The notes under the pieces are model-generated. The model saw nothing but the letters and a program-made list of their open reading frames with translations, searched no databases and was not told the DNA's origin. The translations under genes were made by a program, and so were the position numbers. Positions 8,612-20,229 of a DNA stretch of 64,000 bases are shown piece after piece. The DNA is from Pseudomonas protegens. Its GTDB lineage: Bacteria > Pseudomonadota > Gammaproteobacteria > Pseudomonadales > Pseudomonadaceae. Numbering within the stretch: the first letter of the stretch is position 1; each line of letters begins with the position of its first letter. The stretch is from contig NZ_CP060201.1 in NCBI RefSeq assembly GCF_013407925.2, positions 3,782,001 to 3,846,000 of the forward strand, in the 5' to 3' direction.

Positions 8612-10018
8612 CTAGCCCGGATCGCGAAAGCCGGGGTGGAAGTCCTTGGGCACGGCCACGCTGACGCTGTCGCGGGTGGCGATGTCGATGCCTTCGCTGG
8701 CGACTTCGGCGAGGAAGTCGATCTGCTCCGGGGTGATCACGTAGGGCGGCAGGAAGTACACCACGCTGCCCAGGGGGCGCAACAGCGCGCCGCGCTCCAG
8801 GGCATGCTGGAACACCTTCAGGCCGCGGCGCTCCTGCCAGGGGTAGGCGGTCTTGCTGGCCTTGTCCTGGACCATCTCGATGGCCAGGACCATGCCGGTC
8901 TGGCGCACTTCGGCGACGTGGGGGTGATCCACCAGGTGCGCGGTGGCACTGGCCATCCGCTGGGACAGGGCGCGGTTGTTCTCGATGACCTTGTCCTGCT
9001 CGAAGATGTCCAGGGTCGCCAGGGCCGCCGCACAGGCCAGCGGGTTGCCGGTGTAGCTGTGGGAGTGGAGGAAGGCGCGCAGGGTCGGGTAGTCGTCGTA
9101 GAAGGCGCTGTAGACCTCGTCGGTGGTCATGCATGCGGCCAGGGGCAGGTAGCCGCCGGTCAGGGCCTTGGACAGGCACAGGAAGTCCGGGCGGATGCCG
9201 GCCTGCTCGCAGGCGAACATCGTGCCGGTGCGGCCGAAGCCGACGGCGATCTCGTCATGGATCAGGTGCACGCCATAGCGGTCGCAGGCCTCGCGCAACA
9301 GCTTGAGGTACACCGGGTGGTACATGCGCATGCCGCCGGCGCCTTGGATCAGCGGTTCGACGATCACTGCAGCCACTGTTTCGTGGTGTTCGGCCAGGGT
9401 CTGTTCCATGGCGGCGAACATGTTTCGCGAATGCTCCTCCCAGCTCATGCCCTCGGGGCGCAGGTAGCAGTCCGGGCTCGGCACCTTGAGGGTGTCCAGC
9501 AGCAGGGCCTTGTAGGTTTCGGTGAACAGCGGCACGTCGCCCACCGACATCGCGGCGATGGTTTCACCGTGGTAGCTGTTGCTCAGGGTGACGAAGCGCT
9601 TCTTGTTCGGTTGGCCGCGGTTGATCCAGTAGTGAAAGCTCATCTTCATCGCCACTTCGATGCACGACGAACCGTTGTCGGCGTAGAAGCAGCGGGTCAG
9701 GCCTTCGGGGGTGATCTTGACCAGGCGCTCGGACAGCTCGATCACCGGCTGGTGGCTGAAACCGGCGAGGATCACGTGCTCCAGCTGGTCCAGCTGGTCC
9801 TTGATGCGCTGGTTGATGCGCGGGTTGGCGTGGCCGAAGACGTTGACCCACCAGGAACTGACCGCGTCCAGGTAACGTTTGCCTTCGAAATCTTCCAGCC
9901 AGACGCCTTCACCGCGCTTGATGGGGATCAACGGCAGTTGCTCGTGGTCTTTCATCTGGGTGCAGGGATGCCACAACACCGCAAGATCGCGTTGCATCCA
10001 CTGGTTATTCAGGCCCAT
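8612..10018 (-). CDS. bioA: Adenosylmethionine-8-amino-7-oxononanoate aminotransferase BioA
   Basis: A 468-residue class-III PLP aminotransferase. It makes 7,8-diaminopelargonate from KAPA with SAM as amino donor, a late step of biotin synthesis. The N-terminus has the BioA-type WHPCTQM motif, the middle the SWWVNVFGHANPRI segment, and the PLP lysine lies in LCLSKALTGGYLPLA. It stands alone; the other bio genes are elsewhere, as usual in Pseudomonas. The closely related omega-aminotransferases are the main alternative, but WHPCTQ supports BioA. Confidence 0.92.
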   Translation of the reverse strand: MGLNNQWMQRDLAVLWHPCTQMKDHEQLPLIPIKRGEGVWLEDFEGKRYLDAVSSWWVNVFGHANPRINQRIKDQLDQLEHVILAGFSHQPVIELSERLVKITPEGLTRCFYADNGSSCIEVAMKMSFHYWINRGQPNKKRFVTLSNSYHGETIAAMSVGDVPLFTETYKALLLDTLKVPSPDCYLRPEGMSWEEHSRNMFAAMEQTLAEHHETVAAVIVEPLIQGAGGMRMYHPVYLKLLREACDRYGVHLIHDEIAVGFGRTGTMFACEQAGIRPDFLCLSKALTGGYLPLAACMTTDEVYSAFYDDYPTLRAFLHSHSYTGNPLACAAALATLDIFEQDKVIENNRALSQRMASATAHLVDHPHVAEVRQTGMVLAIEMVQDKASKTAYPWQERRGLKVFQHALERGALLRPLGSVVYFLPPYVITPEQIDFLAEVASEGIDIATRDSVSVAVPKDFHPGFRDPG

Positions 10019-10336
10019 GTACAGTCTCCTGGAGGCAGCTCGCTGAGGGGGCGGGCGAACAATCGGGCAAGCCTATGCAATGCATGGCCGCGGGACAACC
10101 TATTGTGTGAGGCGGCAACCGGGGACGGCGCGGCCCAGGGTAAAGACGCAGGTGCTCACTGCCAGGGCACTGGCGGCGAGCGCCTCGAAAGCGTCAGAAA
10201 ACGCCCTTAATCTTTTCTTAATACCCCGAGCCCAGAGTACCGATCGTATTTCTCGATATTTCAAAGCAAATTTTTTCGCTTTAATTCGATAGGTAAATCG
10301 CTAGTCTTGGTCAGCGTTTCTTACAGGATGCAACTG
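10019..10336. other. Divergent intergenic region bioA / cytochrome b561
   Basis: No supported gene. The right half (about 10205-10310) is clearly AT-richer than its surroundings, with runs such as AAATTTTTTCGC, and probably holds the promoter of the b561-YceI operon and that of bioA. I cannot place the -35/-10 boxes with confidence. A 70-codon frame at 10080-10292 has no ribosome site or recognisable content. Confidence 0.5.
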
Positions 10337-10888
10337 ATGCAGTTACGTAATTCTTCTTCTCGCTACGGCTGGGTAAGCATTGTTCTGCACTGGGGCGTGG
10401 CCCTGGCGGTCTTCGGTCTGTTCGCCCTGGGCCTGTGGATGGTCGGTCTCGACTACTACAGCGCCTGGCGCAAAGACGCGCCGGACCTGCACAAGAGCAT
10501 TGGCCTGACGCTGTTTGCGATCATGCTGCTGCGGGTGTTGTGGCGGTTTGTCAGCCCACCACCACCGGCACCGGCCAATCATGGACGTCTGACCCGCCTG
10601 GGGGCCAAGTTGGGGCATGGGTTCCTGTACTTGGGTCTGTTCGCGGTGATGATTGCCGGCTACCTGATTTCCACCGCAGACGGCGTGGGTATCCCGGTGT
10701 TTGGCTTGTTTGAAGTTCCTGCCCTGGTTTCCGGACTGCCGGACCAGGCGGATGTAGCAGGTGTGGTGCATCTGTACCTGGCCTGGGCGCTGGTGATCTT
10801 CGCCGGCATCCATGGCCTGGCCGCCTTGAAGCACCACTTTATCGATCGTGATGCGACCCTCACCCGTATGCTGGGCCGCAAAGCCTGA
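10337..10888 (+). CDS. Cytochrome b561 family protein
   Basis: A 183-residue inner-membrane dihaem cytochrome b with four hydrophobic helices and histidines placed as in CybB ([13 protein letters not shown] in helix 1, [14 protein letters not shown] in helix 2, [24 protein letters not shown] near the end). It moves electrons between quinones and periplasmic partners. I chose the ATG at 10337, eight bases after AGGA; an ATG at 10328 is also possible. The stop overlaps the region before a YceI gene, and b561-YceI pairing is common in pseudomonads. Confidence 0.88.
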   Translation: MQLRNSSSRYGWVSIVLHWGVALAVFGLFALGLWMVGLDYYSAWRKDAPDLHKSIGLTLFAIMLLRVLWRFVSPPPPAPANHGRLTRLGAKLGHGFLYLGLFAVMIAGYLISTADGVGIPVFGLFEVPALVSGLPDQADVAGVVHLYLAWALVIFAGIHGLAALKHHFIDRDATLTRMLGRKA

Positions 10889-10920
10889 TGTTCAACCTTG
10901 ACTCAAAAGGAATAGAAAGC

Positions 10921-11517
10921 ATGTTGAAAAAGACTCTCGCCGCACTGGCAATCGGATCTGCTGTATTGGCGGCCGGTCAAGTGATGGCAGCGGACTACGT
11001 GATCGACAAGGAAGGCCAGCACGCCTTCGTCGACTTCAAGATCAGCCACCTGGGCTACAGCTTCATCACCGGTACCTTCAAGGACCTGGACGGCAAGTTC
11101 AGCTTCGACGCGGCCAAGCCTGAAGACGCCAAGATCGAAGTCAACGTGCGCACCGCCAGCGTGTTCACCAACCACGCCGAACGTGACAAGCACATCACCA
11201 GCAAGGACTTCCTGGACGCTGGCAAGTTTGCCGACGCCAAGTTCGTCTCCACCAGCGTCAAGCCCACCGGCAAGAATGCCGATGGCAAGCTGACCGCCGA
11301 CGTGGCGGGCGACCTGACCCTGCACGGCGTGACCAAGCCGGTGGTGGTCAAGGCCACTTTCCTGGGTGAAGGCAAGGATCCATGGGGCGGCTACCGTGCC
11401 GGCTTCGAAGGCACCACCAGCATCAATCGCCAGGATTTCGGCAAGATGATGGACCTGGGCCCGGCGTCGAACAACGTCGACCTGTACATCAGCTTCGAAG
11501 GTGTCAAAGCGAAGTAA
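10921..11517 (+). CDS. YceI family periplasmic lipocalin-like protein
   Basis: A 198-residue secreted protein: signal peptide [24 protein letters not shown], then the YceI beta-barrel with [15 protein letters not shown] and the C-terminal [12 protein letters not shown]. YceI proteins bind isoprenoid quinone-like lipids. Together with the upstream b561 it suggests a quinone-linked periplasmic redox function. The start at 10921 is chosen because it begins the signal peptide; a frame from 10888 would add 11 residues before it. A strong terminator follows at 11622. Confidence 0.9.
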   Translation: MLKKTLAALAIGSAVLAAGQVMAADYVIDKEGQHAFVDFKISHLGYSFITGTFKDLDGKFSFDAAKPEDAKIEVNVRTASVFTNHAERDKHITSKDFLDAGKFADAKFVSTSVKPTGKNADGKLTADVAGDLTLHGVTKPVVVKATFLGEGKDPWGGYRAGFEGTTSINRQDFGKMMDLGPASNNVDLYISFEGVKAK

Positions 11518-11527
11518 TGCTTCGCCT

Positions 11528-11741
11528 GTAGCCGCTGCCACAGGCTGCGATAAGGCCCGCAGGGCCTTCGCGATTCAATTCGCACAGCCTTTATTGGACT
11601 GATCGCAACCTGCGCCAAGGCAAAAAAGCGCCCCCGACCACAAATCGGGGGCGTTTTTTATTGCCCGTCATGCGCCCCGGTGAGCCTGGCAGGCCCTGGC
11701 GCCGGGTTCCCCGTCGTTCGCAGCCTGCGGCAGCGGCTACA
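11528..11741. repeat. REP-type inverted pair, family B, enclosing a terminator
   Basis: The left arm GTAGCCGCTGCCACAGGCTG starts at 11528, with a second internal palindrome AAGGCCCGCAGGGCCTT beside it. The right arm CAGCCTGCGGCAGCGGCTAC ends at 11740. Between the arms lies a Rho-independent terminator. The same family is complete at 42907-43007 and single at about 50125. Confidence 0.75.
11622..11660. terminator. Bidirectional Rho-independent terminator
   Basis: Stem GCGCCCCCGA / TCGGGGGCG with a short loop, preceded by six A and followed by TTTTTT, so it can serve the + strand (YceI operon) and the - strand. Confidence 0.9.
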
Positions 11742-11765
11742 GAAAGCGGCCTCGACCATTCGCCA

Positions 11766-11801
11766 TAAAAAACGCCCCGGGTCTTGCGACCAGGGGCGTT
11801 G
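11766..11801 (-). terminator. Rho-independent terminator of rhlE
   Basis: Read on the minus strand, AACGCCCCTGG-loop-CCGGGGCGTT is followed by TTTTTAT, 20 bases beyond the rhlE stop. Confidence 0.88.
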
Positions 11802-11820
11802 TTCATTTCAGCGCAGCGAC

Positions 11821-13686
11821 TCAGCGATTGCGGGTCAGCAGCGCTGGTTTCTCGCCCCGCGGACGGCTTGGCAACTGGTCCAGTTGCTCTGGCGTCGGGA
11901 AACGATCGATCTTGGACTCTTTGTGCATGATCTTCGGCTGGTTGCTCCGAGGGTTCTGCACGGCCGGTTCCTGGCGGGACTGGTCGTCCCGGTTCGGGCG
12001 GCGATTGCGCGACTCGTCGCGACGGCCCTGGCTGTCACGCGGGGCGCCGTTGCGCGGACCGCTGTTGCGCTTGGCGGGCGCGGTGCCGGTGGTGCTGCCG
12101 TTGCTGTTGCGCGGGTTGCCGGAGCGACCCTGGCCGCCGCCGCGAGGCGGATTGCCGGCACCGGCGCCTGCACCCTGGGCCGGAGCCCCTGGGCGGCGGC
12201 CACGACCCTGGTTGTTCTTGTTCTGGTACGGGCTGACGTAGTCAGCGCGGTTACCAAAGTTGTCCACGTCGTCGTCGAGGAACTCGTCCGGTGCCCGATC
12301 GGCACGGGGCGTCGGCTGACGCTGTTCGCGGGCTGGAGTGCCTTCACGAGGCTTGTGCTCGCGGGCCGGGCGCTCGCCACGGGCTGGCTTGTCTTTGCCG
12401 CCCTTGTCCTTGCCCTTGTCCTTGCGGCCACCACCGCCGCCACCGCCGTTCGGGCCGTCGCCCCGTGGGCCGCGAGGATTGCGCGGGTTGCGCACGTCCG
12501 GACGCTCGCGCACTTCCGGCTTCTCGGCTTCCACGGCGCTGGCATCGAAGCCCATCAGGTCGCCGTCGGCGATCTTCTGCTTGGTCATGCGCTCGATGCT
12601 TTTCAGCAGTTTCTCTTCGTCCGGAGCCACCAGGGAGATGGCTTCGCCCGAACGACCGGCACGGCCGGTACGACCGATACGGTGCACGTAGTCTTCGTCG
12701 ACGTTAGGCAGCTCGAAGTTGACCACGTGGGGCAGTTGGTCGATATCCAGGCCGCGGGCGGCGATATCGGTGGCCACCAGGATCCGCACGTCGCCGGCCT
12801 TGAAGTCGGCCAGGGCCTTGGTGCGGGCGTTCTGGCTCTTGTTGCCGTGGATCGCCACGGCGCTCAGGCCGTGCTTGTCCAGGTACTCGGCCAGGCGGTT
12901 GGCGCCGTGCTTGGTGCGGGTGAACACCAGCACCTGTTCCCAGGCGCCGGCGGTGATCAGGTGCGCCAGCAGCGAGCGCTTGTGGCTGGCCGGCAGGCGG
13001 AATACCCGCTGTTCGATGCGCTCAACCGTGGTGTTGGGCGGCGTGACTTCGATGCGCTCGGGGTTGTGCAGCAGCTTGCCGGCCAGGTCCGTGATGTCCT
13101 TGGAGAAGGTCGCGGAGAACAGCAGGTTCTGACGCTTGGCCGGCAGGCGCGCGAGGACCTTTTTCACGTCATGGACGAAGCCCATGTCGAGCATGCGGTC
13201 GGCTTCGTCGAGCACCAGGATTTCCACGTGGGACAGGTCGACGCTGCCTTGGCCGGCCAGGTCCAGCAGGCGGCCGGGGCATGCCACCAGCACGTCCACG
13301 CCACGGGCCATGGCCTGGACTTGGGGGTTCATGCCGACGCCGCCGAAGATGCAGGCGCTGACGAACTTCAGGTCGCGGGCGTACAGCTTGAAGCTGTCAT
13401 GCACTTGCGCGGCCAGTTCGCGAGTCGGGGTCAGGACCAGTACGCGGGGTTGGCGCGGGCCGTGACGCTGGGATTTGTCCGGGTGACCGTTGGGAAACAA
13501 CCGCTCCAGGATCGGAAGGGCGAAACCGCCGGTTTTACCAGTACCTGTCTGTGCCGCGACCATCAGATCGCGACCTTGCAACACGGCGGGGATGGCCCGC
13601 TGTTGCACCGGAGTAGGCTGGGTGTAGCCGGCGGCTTCGATGGCGCCGACTAAAGCCTCGGAGAGACCGAGGGAAGCAAAGGACAT
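11821..13686 (-). CDS. rhlE: ATP-dependent DEAD-box RNA helicase RhlE with long disordered tail
   Basis: A 621-residue helicase. The core (about residues 1-375) has the Q motif [10 protein letters not shown], Walker [23 protein letters not shown] and [11 protein letters not shown]. The last 240 or so residues are Arg/Gly/Pro/Asn/Lys-rich with poly-Gly near residue 400, and look disordered. This length fits the long RhlE2 type of Pseudomonas rather than the short RhlE1. RhlE2 associates with RNase E and affects RNA decay and phase-separated bodies in P. aeruginosa; here that is by analogy. Start at 13686 gives [12 protein letters not shown]; the upstream extension lacks similarity. Confidence 0.93.
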   Translation of the reverse strand: MSFASLGLSEALVGAIEAAGYTQPTPVQQRAIPAVLQGRDLMVAAQTGTGKTGGFALPILERLFPNGHPDKSQRHGPRQPRVLVLTPTRELAAQVHDSFKLYARDLKFVSACIFGGVGMNPQVQAMARGVDVLVACPGRLLDLAGQGSVDLSHVEILVLDEADRMLDMGFVHDVKKVLARLPAKRQNLLFSATFSKDITDLAGKLLHNPERIEVTPPNTTVERIEQRVFRLPASHKRSLLAHLITAGAWEQVLVFTRTKHGANRLAEYLDKHGLSAVAIHGNKSQNARTKALADFKAGDVRILVATDIAARGLDIDQLPHVVNFELPNVDEDYVHRIGRTGRAGRSGEAISLVAPDEEKLLKSIERMTKQKIADGDLMGFDASAVEAEKPEVRERPDVRNPRNPRGPRGDGPNGGGGGGGRKDKGKDKGGKDKPARGERPAREHKPREGTPAREQRQPTPRADRAPDEFLDDDVDNFGNRADYVSPYQNKNNQGRGRRPGAPAQGAGAGAGNPPRGGGQGRSGNPRNSNGSTTGTAPAKRNSGPRNGAPRDSQGRRDESRNRRPNRDDQSRQEPAVQNPRSNQPKIMHKESKIDRFPTPEQLDQLPSRPRGEKPALLTRNR

Positions 13687-13927
13687 GAGTAATCCTGTTT
13701 TAGTGAGGGCTTGGCCCAAAGGGATAATCTTGCCGAGCGTGAATGGCGTTTAAGAGGACGCAATCCCGTCCGGTCCTGCTGGCCTGAAGGCTCATTCACC
13801 GGGGGCTCGCGCGGGCCGGATGGCTGCGCCGTAGCGGGGTGGAGAGGCCTTGAACAGGGTCCAGCGTCCGGGCGTGAGCCTGGCGGGAGGCCGGAGTATA
13901 ACAGAGCATTCGATGTGCGCTGCTTTC
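13687..13927. other. rhlE leader / promoter region
   Basis: No gene. A minus-strand TATACT at 13895-13900 could be a -10 box, which would give rhlE a leader of about 200 bases. The leader contains several GC palindromes. Long leaders are common in DEAD-box helicase genes, where they can allow cold or self-control. No good -35 is visible, so this is tentative. Confidence 0.35.
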
Positions 13928-14725
13928 CTACTGCTCAACGGTTTTTTCTGACTCTCGGGTGGATGACGACCTGACAGGGGGCAGAATGGGTTCCGCGCCG
14001 TACTTGGCGCTCAACGCCGCGTAGGCCGGTTCGCGCTTGAAGCGCTTGAGCTCGGCGCCGAAGCGTTGCACCAACAGGTCCATCCCGGCATTGCGGCGCA
14101 CCGCCAGGTACTGGCTCTGGCGGCTGATGACGGCGGAATTCTGGCTGACCTGATCGCGGATGCCCAGGCTGTCCAGCAGGTGCTGGCCGACCCGTTTGTC
14201 AGTGATCAGCAAGTCGATCCGCCCCAGCAGCAGCTTGCCGAAGTTGGCTTCATGGGTCGGCGCCGGTTCGCGCTTGAACAGGGTCGATTGACTGAAGTCA
14301 TCGCTGTACAGGTAGCCGGGGGAGGTGCCGATGGTCAGCCCCTTGAGTTCATCCAGATGCTGGAACGGATGGGGGCGCTGCTTGGCGTAGAACATCACGA
14401 ACTCGACGTCCGACAGGGGCTCGCTGGGGTAGAGCAGGGTGCTGTCGCGCTGGTCGCTGTGAAAGATGTCCAGGGCGCCGTCGGCCTGGCCGGTTTCCAG
14501 CATCGCCAGGCAGCGCTTCCAGGGCAAGAATTGCCACTCCACGTCTATCCCCAGGCGCTGAAAGACAATGGCCGTGGTTTCGTAGTCCAGCCCCATGACC
14601 TTGCCGTTTTCTTCGTAGACGTAGGGCGCCCAGGGCTCGGTGACAATACGCAGCTTCTCGCCATGGGCCGCGAGGCTCAGGCAAGTGCAGAGAAGGGTGA
14701 TCAGCAGCCGGGCAATGACAGACAT
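13928..14725 (-). CDS. Orphan periplasmic solute-binding protein (family 3)
   Basis: A 265-residue protein with signal peptide MSVIARLLITLLCTCLSLAAHGE and the family-3 fold: LRIVTEPWAPYVYEENGKVMGLDYE, GQADGALDIFHSDQR and KGLTIGTSPGYLYSDDF. No permease or ATPase is adjacent. Together with the protein at 39766 it belongs to the large set of stand-alone amino-acid-binding-like proteins in Pseudomonas, whose ligands are mostly unknown. The metF terminator separates it from metF, so it is probably a single-gene unit. Confidence 0.85.
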   Translation of the reverse strand: MSVIARLLITLLCTCLSLAAHGEKLRIVTEPWAPYVYEENGKVMGLDYETTAIVFQRLGIDVEWQFLPWKRCLAMLETGQADGALDIFHSDQRDSTLLYPSEPLSDVEFVMFYAKQRPHPFQHLDELKGLTIGTSPGYLYSDDFSQSTLFKREPAPTHEANFGKLLLGRIDLLITDKRVGQHLLDSLGIRDQVSQNSAVISRQSQYLAVRRNAGMDLLVQRFGAELKRFKREPAYAALSAKYGAEPILPPVRSSSTRESEKTVEQ

Positions 14726-14800
14726 GGCTGGAGATTACGACGGGAGATCATGCAATTGCTAGGGGCAGCGCCAGCCGCTCTAGCTCAAGGCTGATGCAAA

Positions 14801-14829
14801 TAAAAAGGCCCCGTCTGTGCCGGGGCCTG
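14801..14829 (-). terminator. Rho-independent terminator of metF
   Basis: On the minus strand AGGCCCCGG-loop-CGGGGCCT followed by TTTTTATT, about 15 bases past the metF stop. Confidence 0.9.
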
Positions 14830-14844
14830 GTGACGCTTCACCGA

Positions 14845-15690
14845 TCAGCGCGGCAGCTTCAGGTTGTTCCAGATCGCCAGGCTCGGGTCGGCCTGGTTAA
14901 GGGTATAGAAATGCAGGCCTGGTGCACCGCCTTGTAACAGGCGTTCACACATTTCGCTGATCACCTGCTCGCCAAAAGCCTGAATGCTGGCGCTGTCGTC
15001 GCCGTAGGCTTCCAGCTGCTTGCGGATCCAGCGCGGGATCTCGGCGCCGCAGGCGTCGGAGAAGCGCGCCAGCTTGCTGTAGTTGGTGATGGGCATGATG
15101 CCCGGCACGATCGGGATGTTCACGCCCATCTTCTGCACGCGTTCGACGAAGTAGAAGTAACTGTCGGCGTTGAAGAAGTACTGGGTGATCGCGCTGTCGG
15201 CGCCGGCATTGGCCTTGCGGACAAAGTTGCGCAGATCGTCTTCGAAATTGCGCGCTTGCGGGTGCATTTCCGGGTAAGCGGCGACTTCGATATGGAAGTG
15301 GCTGCCAGTCTCTTCGCGAATGAAGCTCACCAGGTCGTTGGCGTGGCGCAGCTCGCCGCTGGCCATGCCCATGCCCGAAGGCAGGTCGCCACGCAGGGCG
15401 ACGATGCGCTTGATGCCGGCTGTTTGGTATTGCTTGAGCAGGCCGCGCAGGTCGTCCTTGCTGTCGCCGACGCAGGACAGGTGCGGCGCCGCGGGAATTT
15501 TTACTTCGTTCTCCAGTTGCAGCACGGTGTTGACCGTGCGATCACGGGTCGAGCCACCGGCGCCATAGGTGCAGGAGAAGAAGTCGGGGTTGTAGCCGGC
15601 CAGCTGACGGGCAGTGGCGAGCAGTTTTTCATGCCCAGCATCGGTCTTGGTGGGGAAGAACTCGAAGCTGTAACGACGTTCTTGGGACAT
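14845..15690 (-). CDS. metF: Methylenetetrahydrofolate reductase MetF
   Basis: A 281-residue FAD enzyme that reduces 5,10-methylene-THF to 5-methyl-THF, the methyl donor for methionine synthesis. It opens with MSQERRYSFEFFPTKTDAGH, whose catalytic-Glu motif FEFFP is diagnostic, and has VALRGDLPSGMG and the FFNADSYFYFVER segment. The in-frame upstream extension to 15807 crosses repeat sequence and is rejected. It lies downstream of ahcY on the same strand with 187 bases between; co-transcription is possible. Confidence 0.95.
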   Translation of the reverse strand: MSQERRYSFEFFPTKTDAGHEKLLATARQLAGYNPDFFSCTYGAGGSTRDRTVNTVLQLENEVKIPAAPHLSCVGDSKDDLRGLLKQYQTAGIKRIVALRGDLPSGMGMASGELRHANDLVSFIREETGSHFHIEVAAYPEMHPQARNFEDDLRNFVRKANAGADSAITQYFFNADSYFYFVERVQKMGVNIPIVPGIMPITNYSKLARFSDACGAEIPRWIRKQLEAYGDDSASIQAFGEQVISEMCERLLQGGAPGLHFYTLNQADPSLAIWNNLKLPR

Positions 15691-15702
15691 GGAAGGGGTC
15701 TC

Positions 15703-15872
15703 CAGTTGCAAGTTGCGAGCGGCAAGCGGCAAGAACAGCGGGGATGCGCTCGGCTCTTGTGCCTGATGCTGGCTGCCTTCAGCTGTTGTAGCTGTTAGGA
15801 CAAGCATAGGGCCGGTTGCGGCAAGCTGGGCTTTTGGCCCCTGCTTGCCGCTTGCGGCTCAAGGCTTGCAGC
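15703..15872. repeat. Degenerate GCAAGC/GCTTGC short-repeat tracts between metF and ahcY
   Basis: A left tract at 15703-15735 (TTGCAAGTTGCGAGCGGCAA and on) faces a right tract at 15842-15872 (CTTGCCGCTTGCGGCTCAAG and on). Both consist of imperfect 7-base units and could pair. Similar tracts occur at 17481, 47184 and 51946. Confidence 0.6.
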
Positions 15873-15877
15873 TGATC

Positions 15878-18007
<2,130 letters not shown>

Positions 18008-18081
18008 CGCCAGGCGCAGAAAAGGAACAGCCCTGAGCCCCGCGTGTCGTAGCTAAATGACCCGCCTGGTTCAGGAGCCTT

Positions 18082-18969
18082 ATGGACGCGCAAAAAGACG
18101 GCAAGACCCCCGGCCTCTCCGCTCAAGAGCAGCATGAGGTCGAACACAACCAGCCGCCCCGCGCGGCGGTCCTGCACGAAATCATCCGCACTCAGGGCGA
18201 CCAGGAGCTGGAGCGCAGCGTCGCCGCCCTGTGGTGGTCGGCCCTGGCGGCTGGCCTGACCATGGGCCTGTCGCTGATGGGCATGGGCTTGCTCAACTCC
18301 CGGCTGCCGGAGGGCGAGGCCTTCAAGGTCATCGCCAGCTTTGGCTATTGCGCGGGCTTTCTGGCGGTGATCCTCGCGCGCCAGCAACTGTTCACGGAAA
18401 ACACCCTGACCGCCGTGCTGCCGGTGATGAGCAAGCCGAGCCTGAGCAACTTCGGGCGTTTGTTGCGCCTGTGGAGCGTGGTGCTGGTGGGCAACCTGTG
18501 CGGCACCTTGCTGGTGGCCTACGTGATGCTGCACCTGCCGATCTTCGACAGCCGCACCGACCAGGCCTTTCTGGAAATCGGCCGCAAAGTGATGGAGAAC
18601 GACAGCTCGCAGATGTTCGCCAAGGGCATCATCTCCGGCTGGATGATCGCCACCATGGTGTGGATGATCCCGTCCATGGAGAGCGCCAAGCTGTGGATCA
18701 TCATCCTCATTACCTATCTGATGGCGCTGGGAGATTTCACGCACATCGTGGTGGGCTCGGCGGAAGTGTCCTACCTGGTGTTTGCCGGTGAATTGCCGTG
18801 GCGGGATTTCTGGAGGGTGTTCGCCGGGCCGACCCTGGCCGGGAACATCATCGGTGGCAGTTTCATCTTTGCCCTGATCAGCCATGCCCAGGTGCGCAGT
18901 GAAAGCGGCCAGCCGAACAGGAACGCGGACCGGGCTGCGGCGCCCGATCCGCGAAAGATCAAAAAATGA
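18082..18969 (+). CDS. Formate/nitrite transporter (FNT) family protein, YfdC-like
   Basis: A 295-residue protein with a roughly 50-residue hydrophilic N-terminus and six hydrophobic helices. It contains LARQQLFTENTLTAVLPV and GNLCGTLLVAY, which match the FNT pore family, closest to the YfdC branch with the long N-terminal arm. The permeating anion is not known for that branch. Its TGA stop (18967-18969) directly abuts the stop of the convergent antiporter gene with no base between. Confidence 0.85.
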   Translation: MDAQKDGKTPGLSAQEQHEVEHNQPPRAAVLHEIIRTQGDQELERSVAALWWSALAAGLTMGLSLMGMGLLNSRLPEGEAFKVIASFGYCAGFLAVILARQQLFTENTLTAVLPVMSKPSLSNFGRLLRLWSVVLVGNLCGTLLVAYVMLHLPIFDSRTDQAFLEIGRKVMENDSSQMFAKGIISGWMIATMVWMIPSMESAKLWIIILITYLMALGDFTHIVVGSAEVSYLVFAGELPWRDFWRVFAGPTLAGNIIGGSFIFALISHAQVRSESGQPNRNADRAAAPDPRKIKK

Positions 18970-20229
18970 TCAGTGGGCCTCGGCCTTGGCTGCCGGGGCA
19001 TCCTGGGTGACATGGCGCACCAGCCTGCCGATGCTCAGACCCTGCAACAGGATCGACGACAGCACCACGATGTAGGTGATGCTCAGTACCAGGTCACGCT
19101 CCGGTCCCAGGGGCAGGGCCAGCGCCAGGGCCACCGAGACGCCGCCGCGCAGGCCGCCCCAGGTCAGCACGCGGATGGTGCCCCGGGGCACGCTGCGCCA
19201 GCGCCGCAACAGCAGGATCGCCGGGGCCACGGTGAGCAGGCGCGAGAGCACGATGGCCACCGCCAGCAGGCTCGCGGCCGCCAAGTGCAGCCAGTTGAAC
19301 GGCAGCAGCAACAGTTCCAGGCCGATCAGGGCGAACAGCAGGGCGTTGAGCATGTCGTCCAGCAGCTCCCAGAAGCCGTCCAGGTAGCGCCGGGTCATGT
19401 CGTTCATCGCCAGGTTGCGCCCCAGGTTGCCGATGATCAGGCCCGCCACCACCATGGCGATCGGTGCCGAGACATGGATCTCGCTGGCCATCGCCGAGCC
19501 GCCGATCACCAGGGCCAGGGTCAGCATCACCTCGATCTGGTGCTGCTCGATGCTCTTGATCATCAGGTACACCAGGTAGCCGATCAGCCCGCCGAACAGC
19601 ACGCCGCCAATGGCCTCATGCACGAACAGCCAGGCGGTGGCGCCCACCGTCGGGGTTTCACCCAGTTGGGCGATGCCCAGCAGAACGGTGAACACCACCA
19701 CCGCGGTGCCGTCGTTGAACAGCGACTCGCCGACGATGGTGGTCTTCAGCGGCTTGGACGCGTTGGCGGTCCGCAGCACGCCCAATACCGCGATGGGGTC
19801 GGTGGGAGAAATCAGCGCACCGAACAGCAGGCAGTAGAGGAAACTCACATGCCAGCCGAACAGGCCAAAGATCCAGTAGGCCAGGCTGCCGATGACGAAG
19901 GTGGCGATCAGCACACCGACGGTGGCCAACAGGCCGATGGGCCAGCGATAGCTGCGCAGGTCGTTGAGGTTGACGTGCAGGGCGCCGGCGAACAGCAGGA
20001 ACGACAGCATCCAGTTCATTAGCAGATCGCCGAAGTCGATCTTGCCGATCAGTTCCTCGACGTGTTCCTCAAGGCCGGGGAAGCCCAGGTAGCTCAAGCC
20101 CTGCAGTAACAGGGAGAACAGCAGGGCAGTGACCATCACGCCGATGGTCGGCGGCAGGCCGATAAAACGGAAATTCACATAGGTGAGCAGGGTGGTCAGG
20201 CAGATAAAGGCGGCGACAAGTTCAAGCAT
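18970..20229 (-). CDS. CPA1-type sodium/proton antiporter
   Basis: A 419-residue membrane protein with about 12 helices. CPA1 signatures are GALISPTDPIAVLG (ion-binding Asp), GESLFNDGTAVVVF and GGLRGGVSVALAL. It exchanges Na+ or K+ for H+ across the inner membrane. The start at 20229 begins with the first membrane helix; the 13-codon extension upstream has no support. The 3' end abuts the FNT gene, so read-through of either gene would produce antisense RNA to the other. Confidence 0.9.
   Translation of the reverse strand: MLELVAAFICLTTLLTYVNFRFIGLPPTIGVMVTALLFSLLLQGLSYLGFPGLEEHVEELIGKIDFGDLLMNWMLSFLLFAGALHVNLNDLRSYRWPIGLLATVGVLIATFVIGSLAYWIFGLFGWHVSFLYCLLFGALISPTDPIAVLGVLRTANASKPLKTTIVGESLFNDGTAVVVFTVLLGIAQLGETPTVGATAWLFVHEAIGGVLFGGLIGYLVYLMIKSIEQHQIEVMLTLALVIGGSAMASEIHVSAPIAMVVAGLIIGNLGRNLAMNDMTRRYLDGFWELLDDMLNALLFALIGLELLLLPFNWLHLAAASLLAVAIVLSRLLTVAPAILLLRRWRSVPRGTIRVLTWGGLRGGVSVALALALPLGPERDLVLSITYIVVLSSILLQGLSIGRLVRHVTQDAPAAKAEAH

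Noticed and set aside
10888..10921. Start of the YceI gene at 10888, overlapping the cytochrome b561 stop
   Set aside because: It would add 11 residues before a clean signal peptide; ATG 10921 is the better start.
11680..13653. 657-codon frame antisense to rhlE
   Set aside because: Low-complexity valine/alanine translation of the helicase complement; no ribosome site and the real gene has all DEAD-box motifs.
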